A DNA stretch of 64,000 nt from Streptomyces sp. Tu6071 (GTDB lineage Bacteria > Actinomycetota > Actinomycetes > Streptomycetales > Streptomycetaceae). Where the stretch lies: contig NZ_CM001165.1 in NCBI RefSeq assembly GCF_000213055.1, forward strand, positions 4,920,945 to 4,984,944, in the 5' to 3' direction. Below, piece after piece: positions 1 to 8,970 of this stretch; positions within the stretch are counted from its first letter, which is position 1; the number at the start of each line of letters is the position of its first letter. The notes beneath the pieces are model-generated. The model was not told where the DNA came from and did no database searches. It worked only from the letters and a program-made list of their open reading frames with translations. A program made the position numbers and the translations under genes.

Positions 1-83
1 TCAGGCTCGAACAAGCATCCTTTATATGTTTCGAGGGCATAGACCAGGGGAATATATGGCCCCCCGGCGCACCTCCTGAAACA

Positions 84-124
84 GCAATACCGGAGATGTT
101 GCGAGCCTTCACGTGTTGGACTAT
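84..124 (+). promoter_or_regulatory. Cluster promoter element 1 (upstream of DUF5987/GMC operon)
   Basis: The half-sites are GCA at 84 and GAGATG at 93. A -10-like hexamer GACTAT begins 20 bp after the second half. It lies 65 bp before the start of the first gene and matches the arrangement seen at fourteen other places in the window. Function as an activator site overlapping -35 is inferred. Confidence 0.6.
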
Positions 125-188
125 CGACAGAGTCAATTTTCACCGGAACAATGCTCGCCAACTAATCCCCGGCCCAGAAGGAGTGGCT

Positions 189-758
189 ATGACATCAGTC
201 CAACCCGGCGGAAGTCCGGACAGAAACATCACCCTGGAGGCGTTCGCCGACACCATCGTCCCGGGCGAGAAGCGCTCCGCCGACGACCGTGCCGTCGCCG
301 GCGCCGCCCCCGGCCCCGGCGCGGTCGCCGCCGGGGCCCTCGAACTGCTGGAGACGCCCGCCACCGGGCTCGTCGACGCCCTGGACGACTACGTCCTCTC
401 CCTGAACGGGCACGCCACCGGGCACGCCGAGCGGTACGGGCTGCGACTGGACACCGACGTCCCGCCCTTCGTCGCGCTCTCCCACGAGGAGCGCACCGCC
501 CTCGTCGCCGCCCTCGTCGCCCCCGGGCACCCCGAGCGGGAGCTGTGGGTCCTGCTCGCGCTCTTCTGCAACATGGCCTTCGACACCGGAGCCCACCTGC
601 ACACGGCCGAGGCGATCGCCGCCGGGCACCCCGGCCTCTCCGCGATCGGCTTCTCCGCCCCCGACCCGGACGGCCTGTGGCGCTTCCCCGCCTTCTCGTA
701 CAACCGCCCCCTGGCCCGTCTCCACCCCGACACCGCACCCTCCGGGAGTCTGGCGTGA
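189..758 (+). CDS. DUF5987-family protein, partner of the GMC oxidoreductase
   Basis: This is a 189-residue soluble protein. The start at 189 is chosen because AGAAGGAG lies just upstream; an earlier in-frame ATG at 96 lacks such a site and falls inside the promoter element. The sequence begins with a threonine- and glycine-rich stretch and then an alpha-helical region resembling the small subunits (gluconate 2-dehydrogenase subunit 3 type) that accompany GMC oxidoreductases. The stop overlaps the GTG start of the GMC gene by 4 bp, so the two are translationally coupled. A small DUF5987 protein next to a GMC oxidoreductase recurs in enediyne clusters. Its biochemical role is unknown; an accessory or maturation subunit is inferred. 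Confidence 0.75.
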   Translation: MTSVQPGGSPDRNITLEAFADTIVPGEKRSADDRAVAGAAPGPGAVAAGALELLETPATGLVDALDDYVLSLNGHATGHAERYGLRLDTDVPPFVALSHEERTALVAALVAPGHPERELWVLLALFCNMAFDTGAHLHTAEAIAAGHPGLSAIGFSAPDPDGLWRFPAFSYNRPLARLHPDTAPSGSLA

Positions 759-2419
759 ACAGTCCTCACAGCTCGGAACGCACCGATGTCCTCGTCGTGG
801 GCAGCGGATTCGGCGGCGCCATCGCCGCCTACCACCTCGCCGCCGGCGGCGCGAAGGTGACCCTGCTGGAACGCGGGCCCTGGCTGGAGTCGCAGGACTT
901 CGAGCACGACTTCCTCCTCGGCTCCTCGTACACCCGCATCTTCGACTTCGTCGTCGGCGACGGCATGAGCCTGCTCGGCGGCAACTGCGTCGGCGGCGGC
1001 AGCGTCGTCTACTTCGCCGCGATGCCCCGCGCCCCGCGCTTCGTGTTCGAACGCACCGGTTCCATCGGCCGCCGCATGTGGCCCTCCTCGCTCACCCGGG
1101 ACACCCTCGATCCCTGGTACGACATGGTCAGCGAGGCGCTGCCGGTCACCACTCAGGACTGGAACGACGTCTCCTACGCGGGCGGGCTCTTCGCCGCCGC
1201 CTGCGACCACGCCGGGCGGACCGCGAACCCCGTCCCCACCGCCGTCGACAACAGCAAGTGCACCAACTGCAACTGGATGATGGCCGGCTGCCGGTTCGAC
1301 GCCAAACGCTCCCTGCTGCTCAACTACCTGCCCGCGGCCCGCGCGTACGGCGCCGAGATACGCCCCCTGCACGAGGTGCAGAAACTCAGCCGGACCGACG
1401 ACGGCGGCTACCGCGTCCACTACGCGACCGTCGACGAGAGCGACTACCGGGTGCACACCGGCAGCGGCACCATCGACGCGAAGCTCGTCGTCCTCGCCGC
1501 CGGGGCCGGGGCCACGCCCACGATCCTCCAGCGCTCCGAGGCCGACCTCGGCACCATGCCGCACGCCGTCGGCCGCTACTTCTCCGGCAACGGCGAGCGC
1601 CTCAACACGGCCGTCATCGACGAGGAGAAGGCCCGCGACCTCCTCGGCCTGGACCGCGGCGACAACACCGCCTACCTCGCCAACCAGATCGGCAAGGGCC
1701 CGGTCGTGGCGAGCTGGGACAACCTCGACGGGAACCTGCCCGAGCACTCCCGCTACTCCCTCGAACAGCTCTACTTCCCGCCCGGGTTCGGCACCATCCT
1801 CGCCCAGGTGCCCGACGCCGAGGGCCCCAGCTGGTTCGGCCCGCGGAAGAAGGAACTGGTCAAGCAGTGGCAGTCCTGGCTGACCATCTTCACCATGATC
1901 GAGGACGACAACGAGGGCGTGTTCGGCCCGCCCCCGCCCACCGGCAACGCCGTCCGCATCTCCCAGCAGATGCTCGGCCGCGGCTCCCTCCAGTACCGGC
2001 CCTCCGCCAACACCCAGCGCGCCTGGGCCGAATCGGACGCGGCCGTCAAGGACATCCTCGAACGCGACGGGCTCTCCCGCGTCATGCCCTGGACGAACGA
2101 CGTCGTGGGCGCCTACACCGTCCACCCCCTGGCGTCCTGCCGCATCGGCGACGACCCCCACACCTCCGCCCTCGACGACCGCCACGAACTGCGTGGGCAC
2201 CCCGGCATCTTCGTCACCGACGGCTCAGCCGTCCCCGGCGCCCTGACCGTGAACCCCGCGCTCACCATCTCGGCCCTCGCCGAACGCGCGATGCCCGGCA
2301 TCGTCCAGGCGGCCCGCGACCGGGGCATCGACGTCACCTACGGCGCCCCCACCCCTGACGGCGGCACGGCCGCGCGCGCCGGGACGCGCCGCCAGCTTCC
2401 CTACCTGACCGGCAACTGA
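755..2419 (+). CDS. GMC-family FAD oxidoreductase (enediyne SgcE9-type)
   Basis: This 554-residue protein starts at GTG 755, inside the stop of the preceding gene. The FAD-binding glycine motif GSGFGG is at about residue 15. A cysteine-rich segment with CTNCNW and AGC follows near residue 170. A C-terminal GMC signature contains HPLASC and a late VNPALT stretch with the catalytic histidine/asparagine region. GMC enzymes oxidise alcohols or related groups with FAD. In the C-1027 cluster SgcE9 is an oxidoreductase of this type assigned to enediyne-core maturation. The substrate cannot be read from sequence. The gene is co-transcribed with the DUF5987 and AhpD-like genes. Confidence 0.88.
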   Translation: MNSPHSSERTDVLVVGSGFGGAIAAYHLAAGGAKVTLLERGPWLESQDFEHDFLLGSSYTRIFDFVVGDGMSLLGGNCVGGGSVVYFAAMPRAPRFVFERTGSIGRRMWPSSLTRDTLDPWYDMVSEALPVTTQDWNDVSYAGGLFAAACDHAGRTANPVPTAVDNSKCTNCNWMMAGCRFDAKRSLLLNYLPAARAYGAEIRPLHEVQKLSRTDDGGYRVHYATVDESDYRVHTGSGTIDAKLVVLAAGAGATPTILQRSEADLGTMPHAVGRYFSGNGERLNTAVIDEEKARDLLGLDRGDNTAYLANQIGKGPVVASWDNLDGNLPEHSRYSLEQLYFPPGFGTILAQVPDAEGPSWFGPRKKELVKQWQSWLTIFTMIEDDNEGVFGPPPPTGNAVRISQQMLGRGSLQYRPSANTQRAWAESDAAVKDILERDGLSRVMPWTNDVVGAYTVHPLASCRIGDDPHTSALDDRHELRGHPGIFVTDGSAVPGALTVNPALTISALAERAMPGIVQAARDRGIDVTYGAPTPDGGTAARAGTRRQLPYLTGN

Positions 2420-2470
2420 CGCCCGCGCCCGCGCCAGGCAACCGACGCCCCGACAGGAAGAAGGCGCCTG

Positions 2471-3805
2471 ATGTACCGCCTGCTCATGCGTAAGGCCGTG
2501 CGACGGTCGTCGACACGGATCCGGTACTTCGCCCCTCTCGCACCCGCCGACGCCCGGGGACTGGCGGCCGTCGTGCATGAGGAGACCGAACGCGACTTCG
2601 GGATGCTCGCGCCTCCCGTGGCCCTGCACACCCCCAGCCCCCCGCTCCTGGCCGCCACCTGGATCATGCTCCGCGAGACGCTCCTCGCCACCGGGCGGAT
2701 GACACGCGGCGACAAGGAGGCGATCGCCTCCGCCGTCTCGCAGGCCAACTCCTGCCCCTACTGCGTCCAGGTCCACGGGACGGCGCTGCACGCGCTCCTC
2801 CCGGGCCCCGACTCCGCCGCCCTCGCCGGGGGAGCCGCCGACTCCGTGGCCGACCCGCGGCTGCGCGCCCTCGCCCGCTGGGCCGCCACCGGCCGGGAAC
2901 CGGCTCCCCTCGACCCCGGCCACCTGCCGGAGGCCATCGGGACGGCCGCGACCTTCCACTACCTCAACCGCATGGTCAACATCTTCCTCGGCCCCCCGCC
3001 CATCCCCGCCGACGCGCCCGCCGCGGTGCGCCGGGTCGCCACCCTCCTCATGGGGCGCACCCTGCGGCAACACGCCCTCCGCCACCAGGAACCGGGCCGC
3101 TCGCTCGACCTCCTCCCCTCGGCCCCCCTCCCGCCCGACCTCCACTGGGCGCGGCGCACTCCCACCGTGGCCGGTGCCTTCGCCCGCGCCGCGGCGGCCA
3201 TCGACGCCCCGGCCACCCCCGCCCTCACCCCGTCGGTCCGCGCCCTGCTCCACGAGCGGCTCGCGGTCTGGGACGGGACCCCACCGGGGCTCGCCACCAC
3301 CTGGCTCGACACCGCTCTCGCCGAGCTGTCCCCCCAGGACCGCCCCGCGGGACGCCTCGTCCTGCTCACCGCCTTCGCCTCCTACCGGGTGGCGGAGCCG
3401 GCGGTGCTCCCCTTCCTCCGCCTCGGACGGACCCCCGACGACCTTCTCGCGCTGACCTCCTGGGCGGCCTTCACCACCGCCCGCCACGCCGCGACCCGTC
3501 TCACGGACGGTGAAACCGGTACCGATGCGGCGGGCACCGAAGACGCCACCGGCCGGACGGCACCCTCGGCGGTGGCACCCGAACCCGCCCCGGCCGGTCA
3601 GTGCCCCGTCCACCCGCGCACGTCACCCGAACCCGGCCCGGCACCCGACACGGGCGCCTCACCCGACACCGGCACCTCACCCGGCCCCGGCGCCTCACCC
3701 GACTCCGGAACCCCACCCGCCCCCGGCACCCCACCCGACCCCCGCACCCCACCCGACCCCGGACCGCCACCCCCGGAACCGACCGGCGGGCGGAAAAGGC
3801 GTTGA
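2471..3805 (+). CDS. AhpD/carboxymuconolactone decarboxylase-like protein with proline-rich repeat tail
   Basis: This 444-residue protein starts at ATG 2471 after AGGAAGAAGG. Residues around 95-110 contain CPYCVQVH, the CxxC-plus-histidine redox motif of AhpD-like alkylhydroperoxidases, so a peroxidase or thiol-redox role is plausible. It is much longer than a single AhpD domain. The last 60 or so residues are a degenerate six-residue repeat rich in Pro, Gly, Asp, Ser and Thr, encoded by an 18-bp tandem repeat between about 3620 and 3780. It follows the GMC gene by 51 bp and probably belongs to the same operon. The tail is probably disordered, and its repeat number may vary between strains. 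Confidence 0.75.
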   Translation: MYRLLMRKAVRRSSTRIRYFAPLAPADARGLAAVVHEETERDFGMLAPPVALHTPSPPLLAATWIMLRETLLATGRMTRGDKEAIASAVSQANSCPYCVQVHGTALHALLPGPDSAALAGGAADSVADPRLRALARWAATGREPAPLDPGHLPEAIGTAATFHYLNRMVNIFLGPPPIPADAPAAVRRVATLLMGRTLRQHALRHQEPGRSLDLLPSAPLPPDLHWARRTPTVAGAFARAAAAIDAPATPALTPSVRALLHERLAVWDGTPPGLATTWLDTALAELSPQDRPAGRLVLLTAFASYRVAEPAVLPFLRLGRTPDDLLALTSWAAFTTARHAATRLTDGETGTDAAGTEDATGRTAPSAVAPEPAPAGQCPVHPRTSPEPGPAPDTGASPDTGTSPGPGASPDSGTPPAPGTPPDPRTPPDPGPPPPEPTGGRKRR

Positions 3806-3884
3806 GCGACGCCCTCACGCTTTCGCCGTTTCGGAAAGCCTTCTTCTCCTGATTCCTCGCCCGCTTCATGACCGTTTCGAGTGA

Positions 3885-3926
3885 GCACCGGAAGAGAAGA
3901 GGAGGGCGATCGTCTCGCCACACAAT
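3885..3926 (+). promoter_or_regulatory. Cluster promoter element 2 (weak copy, upstream of 3969 gene)
   Basis: The half-sites are GCA at 3885 and GAGAAG at 3894, one base off the GAGATG form. CACAAT follows 21 bp later as a -10-like hexamer. This is the weakest of the fifteen copies, but its spacing and position fit. Confidence 0.4.
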
Positions 3927-3968
3927 GGGCAGCGCAGCGGAATTACCGGAAAGAGTGGAGGAATTCGC

Positions 3969-4769
3969 ATGCTCAGGCAGAAGAACGTCCTGACGGATTT
4001 GACCGACGAAGGCAAGGAGATCGATGACCTGGTCGCGGGGCTGGACGCCGCCGGGTGGGAGAAAGCCACCCCCGCGGAGGGGTGGACGATCGCCCATCAG
4101 ATCGCGCACCTGACGATGGTCTTCGCGCTGGCGGAGAAGGCCGCCGCCGACGCCCCGGCCTTCGAGGCCCACGTCTCCGGGCTCGGCCCGTCGTTCGACG
4201 CGGCGGTCCAGCGGGGGTTGCTGCCCTACCTCGCCGACGGCCCCGACAAGCTGCTGGAGCGCTGGCGAAGCCAGCGCGCCGCCACCGAGCGGGCGCTGTC
4301 CGCGCTCGAACCGGGGCACATCGTGCCGTGGCTGGTGCGGCCCATCCCCGCGGCGGTGCTCGCCGCCGCCGGGATGATGGAGACGTTCGCCCACGGTCAG
4401 GACGTCGCGGACGCGCTGGGCGTGCGGCGGACGTACACCGACCGGGTGTTCCACATCGCCCAGTTCGTGGTCACCACGTGGGAGTTCGGGTACCAGTCGC
4501 GTGAACTGACGCCTCCGGCGACCGGGTTCGGCTTCCGCCTGACGGCGCCCTCGGGCGAGGTGTGGGAGCTGGGGGCGGCGGACGCCCCCGAGCGCGTCGA
4601 GGGCCCGGCGGCCGACCTGTGCCTGCTCGCCACGCGACGCCGCCACCGCGCGGACCTCGCCCTGACCGCCACCGGCCCCGAGGCCGACCGGTGGCTCGAC
4701 CTGGCGCAGGCGTACCGGGGCCCGGCGGGGCCCGGCCGGCGCCCGGGGCAGTTCGCCGCACCGGCCTGA
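3969..4769 (+). CDS. TIGR03084-family / maleylpyruvate isomerase-like (DinB superfamily) protein
   Basis: This 266-residue protein begins at ATG 3969 with GGAGG about 9 bp upstream. The N-terminal half reads as the MDMPI/DinB four-helix bundle: TPAEGWTIAHQIAHL at about residues 33-47 carries a metal-ligand histidine. FAHGQDVADALG near residue 145 is a second conserved His-Asp motif of the family. The C-terminal part resembles the wing domain of actinobacterial TIGR03084 proteins. Members are presumed metal-dependent thiol transferases or isomerases, but this one has no known reaction. It has its own promoter element and converges with the SgcJ-like gene across a strong hairpin. Confidence 0.75.
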   Translation: MLRQKNVLTDLTDEGKEIDDLVAGLDAAGWEKATPAEGWTIAHQIAHLTMVFALAEKAAADAPAFEAHVSGLGPSFDAAVQRGLLPYLADGPDKLLERWRSQRAATERALSALEPGHIVPWLVRPIPAAVLAAAGMMETFAHGQDVADALGVRRTYTDRVFHIAQFVVTTWEFGYQSRELTPPATGFGFRLTAPSGEVWELGAADAPERVEGPAADLCLLATRRRHRADLALTATGPEADRWLDLAQAYRGPAGPGRRPGQFAAPA

Positions 4770-4794
4770 GCACACGGAGCGGCGAGGACGGCGG

Positions 4795-4841
4795 AACGGG
4801 CCGGGGGCCCGGGGCGAACTGCCCCGGGCCCCCGGCCCGTT
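4795..4841. terminator. Bidirectional hairpin terminator
   Basis: A perfect 21-bp inverted repeat (4795-4815 with 4821-4841) and a 5-base loop lie between the convergent genes ending at 4769 and 4858. There is no T-tract, as is common in Streptomyces. Confidence 0.85.
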
Positions 4842-4857
4842 CGGTGGCGTAGCGGCC

Positions 4858-5265
4858 TCAGCCGGTGGGCGTGTTCTGGTACGCGGCCAGCCGCCAGTCG
4901 GCGCCTTCCCTGACGACGACCCAGGTGGCCCGGACGGCGCGCTCCGCCGACACCTTCTTCTCGCCGGGCAGCAGTACACCGCCCTCGGTGACGAGGACCG
5001 CGGAGTCCGGGCTGAGGAACTCGACCGATATCGGCTCACCGGTCACCCGCGTCCCCTTGTAGGGGCCGGCGAACGCCTCGGCCATGAATCCTTCGACGGC
5101 CTTGCGGCCCTTCTGGAAGGACCCGGGAAGGATCATCGTTCCTTTCTCGGTGAATACCGCGGCGAACTTCTTCGCGTCTTGGCTCGCCCACGCCGCGACA
5201 ATGCGCTGCGGAACGGCCGCAGCGCCTTCCTGATCGGCGCGGCCGGAGCCGGTGGTGGTCGCCAT
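4858..5265 (-). CDS. sgcJ: SgcJ/EcaC-family NTF2-like protein
   Basis: This 135-residue cone-shaped NTF2/SnoaL-like protein starts at ATG 5265 (minus strand) after AAAGGAG. Residues 18-60 ([18 protein letters not shown] followed by [13 protein letters not shown]) and the closing [18 protein letters not shown] match the TIGR02246 SgcJ/EcaC family, a usual companion of enediyne clusters. The family is often labelled oxidoreductase, but its role in the pathway is unknown. It is divergent from the E4-E5-PKS operon. No copy of the cluster promoter element was found on its own strand upstream. Confidence 0.85.
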   Translation of the reverse strand: MATTTGSGRADQEGAAAVPQRIVAAWASQDAKKFAAVFTEKGTMILPGSFQKGRKAVEGFMAEAFAGPYKGTRVTGEPISVEFLSPDSAVLVTEGGVLLPGEKKVSAERAVRATWVVVREGADWRLAAYQNTPTG

Positions 5266-5995
5266 ATTCGTTTCTCCTTTGGGCTCGTTTTTTTGCGGTC
5301 CGCGACAGCGTGGCAGGATTCTCCGCACTCGGACAACTTTGACGATGCCGTGGCGGCGCACCCCGGACAAAGACCAAAGGTGCTCGCACGAAGAAGAGGA
5401 AAGCTGGGAATCAACTCCCGCGTGACCTCTCGTCTTTCTCTCTGATTGCCGTGTCGCGCATACGAAGGGGAATCTCCGTCCGCCCTGACCACCGGGGCGC
5501 TCCCCTTCCCTCCGCGCGGCGGGGCGCGGGCCGTGTGCGCGCGCCCGCCCCGTCGTGACCGGCACGCGCCCGCACCCTCGTGACCGGCGGACCCGGCGGC
5601 CTCGCACTGTCGAAGATGCCCGCGCGGGCGCCGCTTCCTAGCCTGGGTGGCGACCGCGTCCGAGGACGTGGCCGGGGAAAGCCCGGAGTATTCGTCCCTT
5701 GAAAGGCCGGTCCCCCGGCCGGAATTCCCGGCCCGCGCTTCCGCGCCGCGAGAGGCCGGCGACGGGCGCTGTCCGCGTGCCCCGGGCGATACATCGCGGA
5801 TTCTTGTCCGCGGCGCATTCGGCTCCTCGCGGGCTCTCCGGACAGCACCCGTACGCCCCGGGCCGCGACTCCTCTCCGTGACCGCCGGGCAGCACGGAGA
5901 GAGATGCCCGGCAAGCGGCCCGGACCGCATGGTGATCCGAGAATGCAACGGAATTGCCCCGTCGTCCCCCGTGTCCGTCGAGAAAGGGGAAACCC
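5266..5995. other. Divergent intergenic region between sgcJ-like gene and PKS operon
   Basis: About 730 bp contain promoter element 3 and then an unusually long leader of roughly 345 bp before the E4 GTG. Several open frames cross it, but none has a convincing ribosome binding site. No riboswitch or RNA gene was recognised. Confidence 0.6.
5604..5644 (+). promoter_or_regulatory. Cluster promoter element 3 (enediyne PKS operon)
   Basis: The half-sites are GCA at 5604 and AAGATG at 5613. TAGCCT, the best -10-like hexamer of the set, begins 20 bp later at 5639. Confidence 0.65.
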
Positions 5996-7963
5996 GTGAC
6001 TCCAGCCCGCCGCATCCGCAGAATGGTGCCGGGATTGGTAATGATCCTTGTCGCCGCGCTGCTTTTCACCGCCACTCGTGTCTCGGTAGCCGCACCGGAC
6101 GGGCAGGAGGTCGCGAAGAAATACGGCTTCAAGGAAATGCCCATCGCGATGCCGCCGGGCTACGACCGGCTGCCCAAGCACAGTGTCCGCACGGTCAACC
6201 CGGCCTACGAGAAGATCCGTTCCTGGATCTCGTCGGTCGGCGCGGCCATCGCGATCAACGATGTCACCGGGCACGGGCGGCCCAACGGCATGTGCATCGT
6301 CGACACGCGCACCAACCGCATGGTCGTCACGTACACGCCCACCGCCCCGGCCGCCGACCGCTTCACCCCGTTCAGCCTCGACGCCGCCCCGCTGCCCATG
6401 GACAACACGATGGCGCCGACCGGCTGCACCTTCGGGGACTTCAACGGCGACGGGCGCATGGACATGCTCGCCACCTACTGGGGCCGCACCCCGATCGTGT
6501 TCCTGGCCCGCGCCGACGCGAAGACGCCCTCGCCGCGCGCCTACACCCCCCGCGAGCTGGTGCCCTCCGAGTCGAAGGACGGCAAGTACCACGGACCGCG
6601 CTGGAACACGGACGCCGCCTACGTCGGCGACCTCGACGGCGACGGCCACCCCGACATCGTCATCGGCAACTACTTCCCGGACTCCGACGTGCTCGACCCG
6701 CACGGGCTGAAGAACGTGGTCATGAACGACACGCTCTCCAACTCCCGGAACGCCGGTGGCGACCACGTGCTGCGCTGGACCGGGTCCACGACCGGGAACG
6801 ACCCGACCGTCTCGTACACCCAGGAGCGGAAGGCGATCCCGTACCACTCCTCGACCGGCTGGACGCTCGCGATCTCCGGCGCCGACCTCACCGGTGACGG
6901 CCGTCACGAGCTGTACATCGCCAACGACTTCGGCCACGACCACCTGCTGTACAACCGCTCCGAGCCCGGCACGATCCGCTTCACCGAGACGAAGGGGAAG
7001 CGCACCCCGAGCACCCCCAAGTCGTTCGTGCTCGGCAACGGTTCCTTCAAGGGCATGGGCGTCGACTTCGCCGACCTCGACGGCACCGGCCGCTTCGACA
7101 TGATCGTCAGCAACATCACGGTCGCCTGGGGCCTGGAGGAATCGAACTTCGTCTGGAAGAACGAAGCCGCCGACGAGTCCGAGATGCGCCGCAAACTGGC
7201 CGCCGGAGAGGCGCCGTTCACCCAGAAGGCCCGCGAGTACCGCATGGCCTGGACCGGCTGGGGCTGGGACGTCAAGATGGGCGACTTCCGCAACGAGGGC
7301 AAGCAGGCGGTCATCCAGACCGACGGCTTCGTCAAGGGCAAGATCGACCGCTGGCCCTGGCTCCAGGAGATGGCCACGGCCAACGACCTGCTGCTCCAGA
7401 ACCCGGCGATGTGGCCCAACGTCCAGCCCGGCGACGACATCGCCGGCCACGAGGCGCTGGCCTTCTACGCCCGTACGCCCAACGGGAAGTACGCCAACAT
7501 CAGCGAGGACCTCGGCCTCGCCGTCAAGACCCCCACCCGCGCCGTCGCCACCGGCGACACCACCGGCACCGGCGCGCTCGACTTCGCCGTGGCCCGCCAG
7601 TGGGGCCCGCCCGCCTTCTACGCCAACACGGCGCCCGACCGCGGCAACTACCTGAACCTCGACCTGCTGCGCCCGGCCACCGGCAACACCGACGACGGCG
7701 CGGGCACCCCCGCCTACGGCGCCTCGGTGCGCGCCACCACCCCCTCCGGCAAGCAGATCGCCCAGCTCGACGGGGGCGGCGGCCACGGCGGCTTCCGCAG
7801 CTTCGACGTCCGTTTCGGGCTCGGCTCCTACGACGGCCCGGTGACGCTCGAACTGCAGTGGCTCGACACCCACGGCGGCCTCCACAAGGAGAAGCGCCGC
7901 CTCGAACCCGGCAGCCACACCCTGATGCTCGCCGACGACGTCCAGGAGGTACCGAACCGATGA
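5996..7963 (+). CDS. unbV: Enediyne biosynthesis protein UnbV (E4): CRTAC1/ASPIC-UnbV repeat protein
   Basis: This 655-residue protein starts at GTG 5996 after AGAAAGGGGA; an upstream in-frame ATG at 5954 lacks a good site. A basic N-terminus and one hydrophobic helix (about residues 10-30) indicate membrane anchoring or export. The body carries FG-GAP/VCBS beta-propeller repeats with Ca-binding motifs such as DFNGDGRMD, DLDGDGHPD and DLTGDGRHE. The C-terminus has the ASPIC/UnbV domain. UnbV, UnbU and the PKS form the conserved enediyne cassette, in which these unassigned proteins are thought to help form the warhead. The stop overlaps the next start by 4 bp (ATGA). Confidence 0.92.
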   Translation: MTPARRIRRMVPGLVMILVAALLFTATRVSVAAPDGQEVAKKYGFKEMPIAMPPGYDRLPKHSVRTVNPAYEKIRSWISSVGAAIAINDVTGHGRPNGMCIVDTRTNRMVVTYTPTAPAADRFTPFSLDAAPLPMDNTMAPTGCTFGDFNGDGRMDMLATYWGRTPIVFLARADAKTPSPRAYTPRELVPSESKDGKYHGPRWNTDAAYVGDLDGDGHPDIVIGNYFPDSDVLDPHGLKNVVMNDTLSNSRNAGGDHVLRWTGSTTGNDPTVSYTQERKAIPYHSSTGWTLAISGADLTGDGRHELYIANDFGHDHLLYNRSEPGTIRFTETKGKRTPSTPKSFVLGNGSFKGMGVDFADLDGTGRFDMIVSNITVAWGLEESNFVWKNEAADESEMRRKLAAGEAPFTQKAREYRMAWTGWGWDVKMGDFRNEGKQAVIQTDGFVKGKIDRWPWLQEMATANDLLLQNPAMWPNVQPGDDIAGHEALAFYARTPNGKYANISEDLGLAVKTPTRAVATGDTTGTGALDFAVARQWGPPAFYANTAPDRGNYLNLDLLRPATGNTDDGAGTPAYGASVRATTPSGKQIAQLDGGGGHGGFRSFDVRFGLGSYDGPVTLELQWLDTHGGLHKEKRRLEPGSHTLMLADDVQEVPNR

Positions 7964-8970
7964 CCGCGACGGTCACCCAGCGCCCCACGGGGCCCACGGG
8001 GCCCACGGCCCAGGCCGGCGCCCCCGGCGCCGCCCCCAAACCCGACGCGCGCTACATCGCGCTCCGCAACTTCGCCATATCGATCAGCGTCCTCAACGTC
8101 TTCGGCTACACCCTGCTCGGCTTCGAGCAGCCGTGGCTCTGGCCGATCCTCGCCGTCCTCACCGGCTACGCGACCGAGATGGGCCTCGAACTCGTGAGCG
8201 CCTGGTCCCGGGGGCACGCGCCGCGCTTCACGGGCCGCGGCGCCCGGGGCGTGTACGAGTTCCTGCTGCCCTCGCACATCACCGCGCTCGCCGTCTCGAT
8301 GCTCACCTACGGCAACGACCTGCTGTGGCCGGTGCTGTTCGGCGTGGTCATCGGCGTCGGCGGCAAGCACGTCCTCCAGGCCCCGATCAACGGCCGGATG
8401 CGGCACTTCATGAACCCCTCCAACCTCGGCATCACCGTCTCGCTGCTGTGCTTCGGCTCCTGGTTCAGCATCGCGCCGCCCTACCAGTTCACCGAGAACG
8501 CCAACAACTTCTTCCGCATGGGCATCCCGCTGATCATCGCGACGGCGGGGACCGTGATCAACGGCGTGCTGACCAAGCGCGTGGCGCTCATCGTGGGGTG
8601 GCTCGGCGGCTTCGTCATCCAGGCGGTGATCCGCCACTTCGTGTGGGACGTCGCGGTCTACTCGGCCGTCGGCACGATGAGCGGGGTGGCCTTCGTGCTC
8701 TTCACCAACTACATGATCAGCGACCCGGGCACGACGCCCGGCCGCCCCCGCAACCAGTTCATGTTCGGCGCGGGAGTGGCCACGGTCTACGGCGTGCTGA
8801 TGGTGTTCAACGTCGTCTACACGCTGTTCTTCGCCACGTCGATCGTCTGCGCGCTGCGCGGCATCGGCTGGTGGGTCGCGCATCTGATGCGACGGCGCCG
8901 CGAGAGCGCCGCCGCCACGGCAAGCCTCCCCGGCACCGACACCGGGCAGGCGAAGGCGGTGACCGCATGA
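7960..8970 (+). CDS. unbU: Enediyne biosynthesis protein UnbU (E5), integral membrane protein
   Basis: This 336-residue polytopic membrane protein has many hydrophobic helices between about residues 30 and 315. Its motifs GGKHVLQAPINGRMRHFMNP and ISDPGTTPGRPRNQ are typical of the UnbU/RnfD-like family. A short Thr/Gly/Pro-rich N-terminus precedes the first helix. Both ends overlap the neighbouring genes by 4 bp, so it is translationally coupled between UnbV and the PKS. A membrane electron-transfer or ion-transport role is suggested by RnfD similarity but unproven in enediyne clusters. Confidence 0.92.
   Translation: MTATVTQRPTGPTGPTAQAGAPGAAPKPDARYIALRNFAISISVLNVFGYTLLGFEQPWLWPILAVLTGYATEMGLELVSAWSRGHAPRFTGRGARGVYEFLLPSHITALAVSMLTYGNDLLWPVLFGVVIGVGGKHVLQAPINGRMRHFMNPSNLGITVSLLCFGSWFSIAPPYQFTENANNFFRMGIPLIIATAGTVINGVLTKRVALIVGWLGGFVIQAVIRHFVWDVAVYSAVGTMSGVAFVLFTNYMISDPGTTPGRPRNQFMFGAGVATVYGVLMVFNVVYTLFFATSIVCALRGIGWWVAHLMRRRRESAAATASLPGTDTGQAKAVTA

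Noticed and set aside
83..98. GGAGATG in the shared element as a ribosome binding site plus start codon
   Set aside because: GGAG directly abuts ATG with no spacing, the frames that follow are not conserved between sites, and the upstream GCA and downstream -10 spacing are conserved instead.
389..2200. A 603-codon minus-strand frame opposite the GMC gene
   Set aside because: It is a composition artefact of third-position GC. It has no recognisable protein and overlaps a clear gene.
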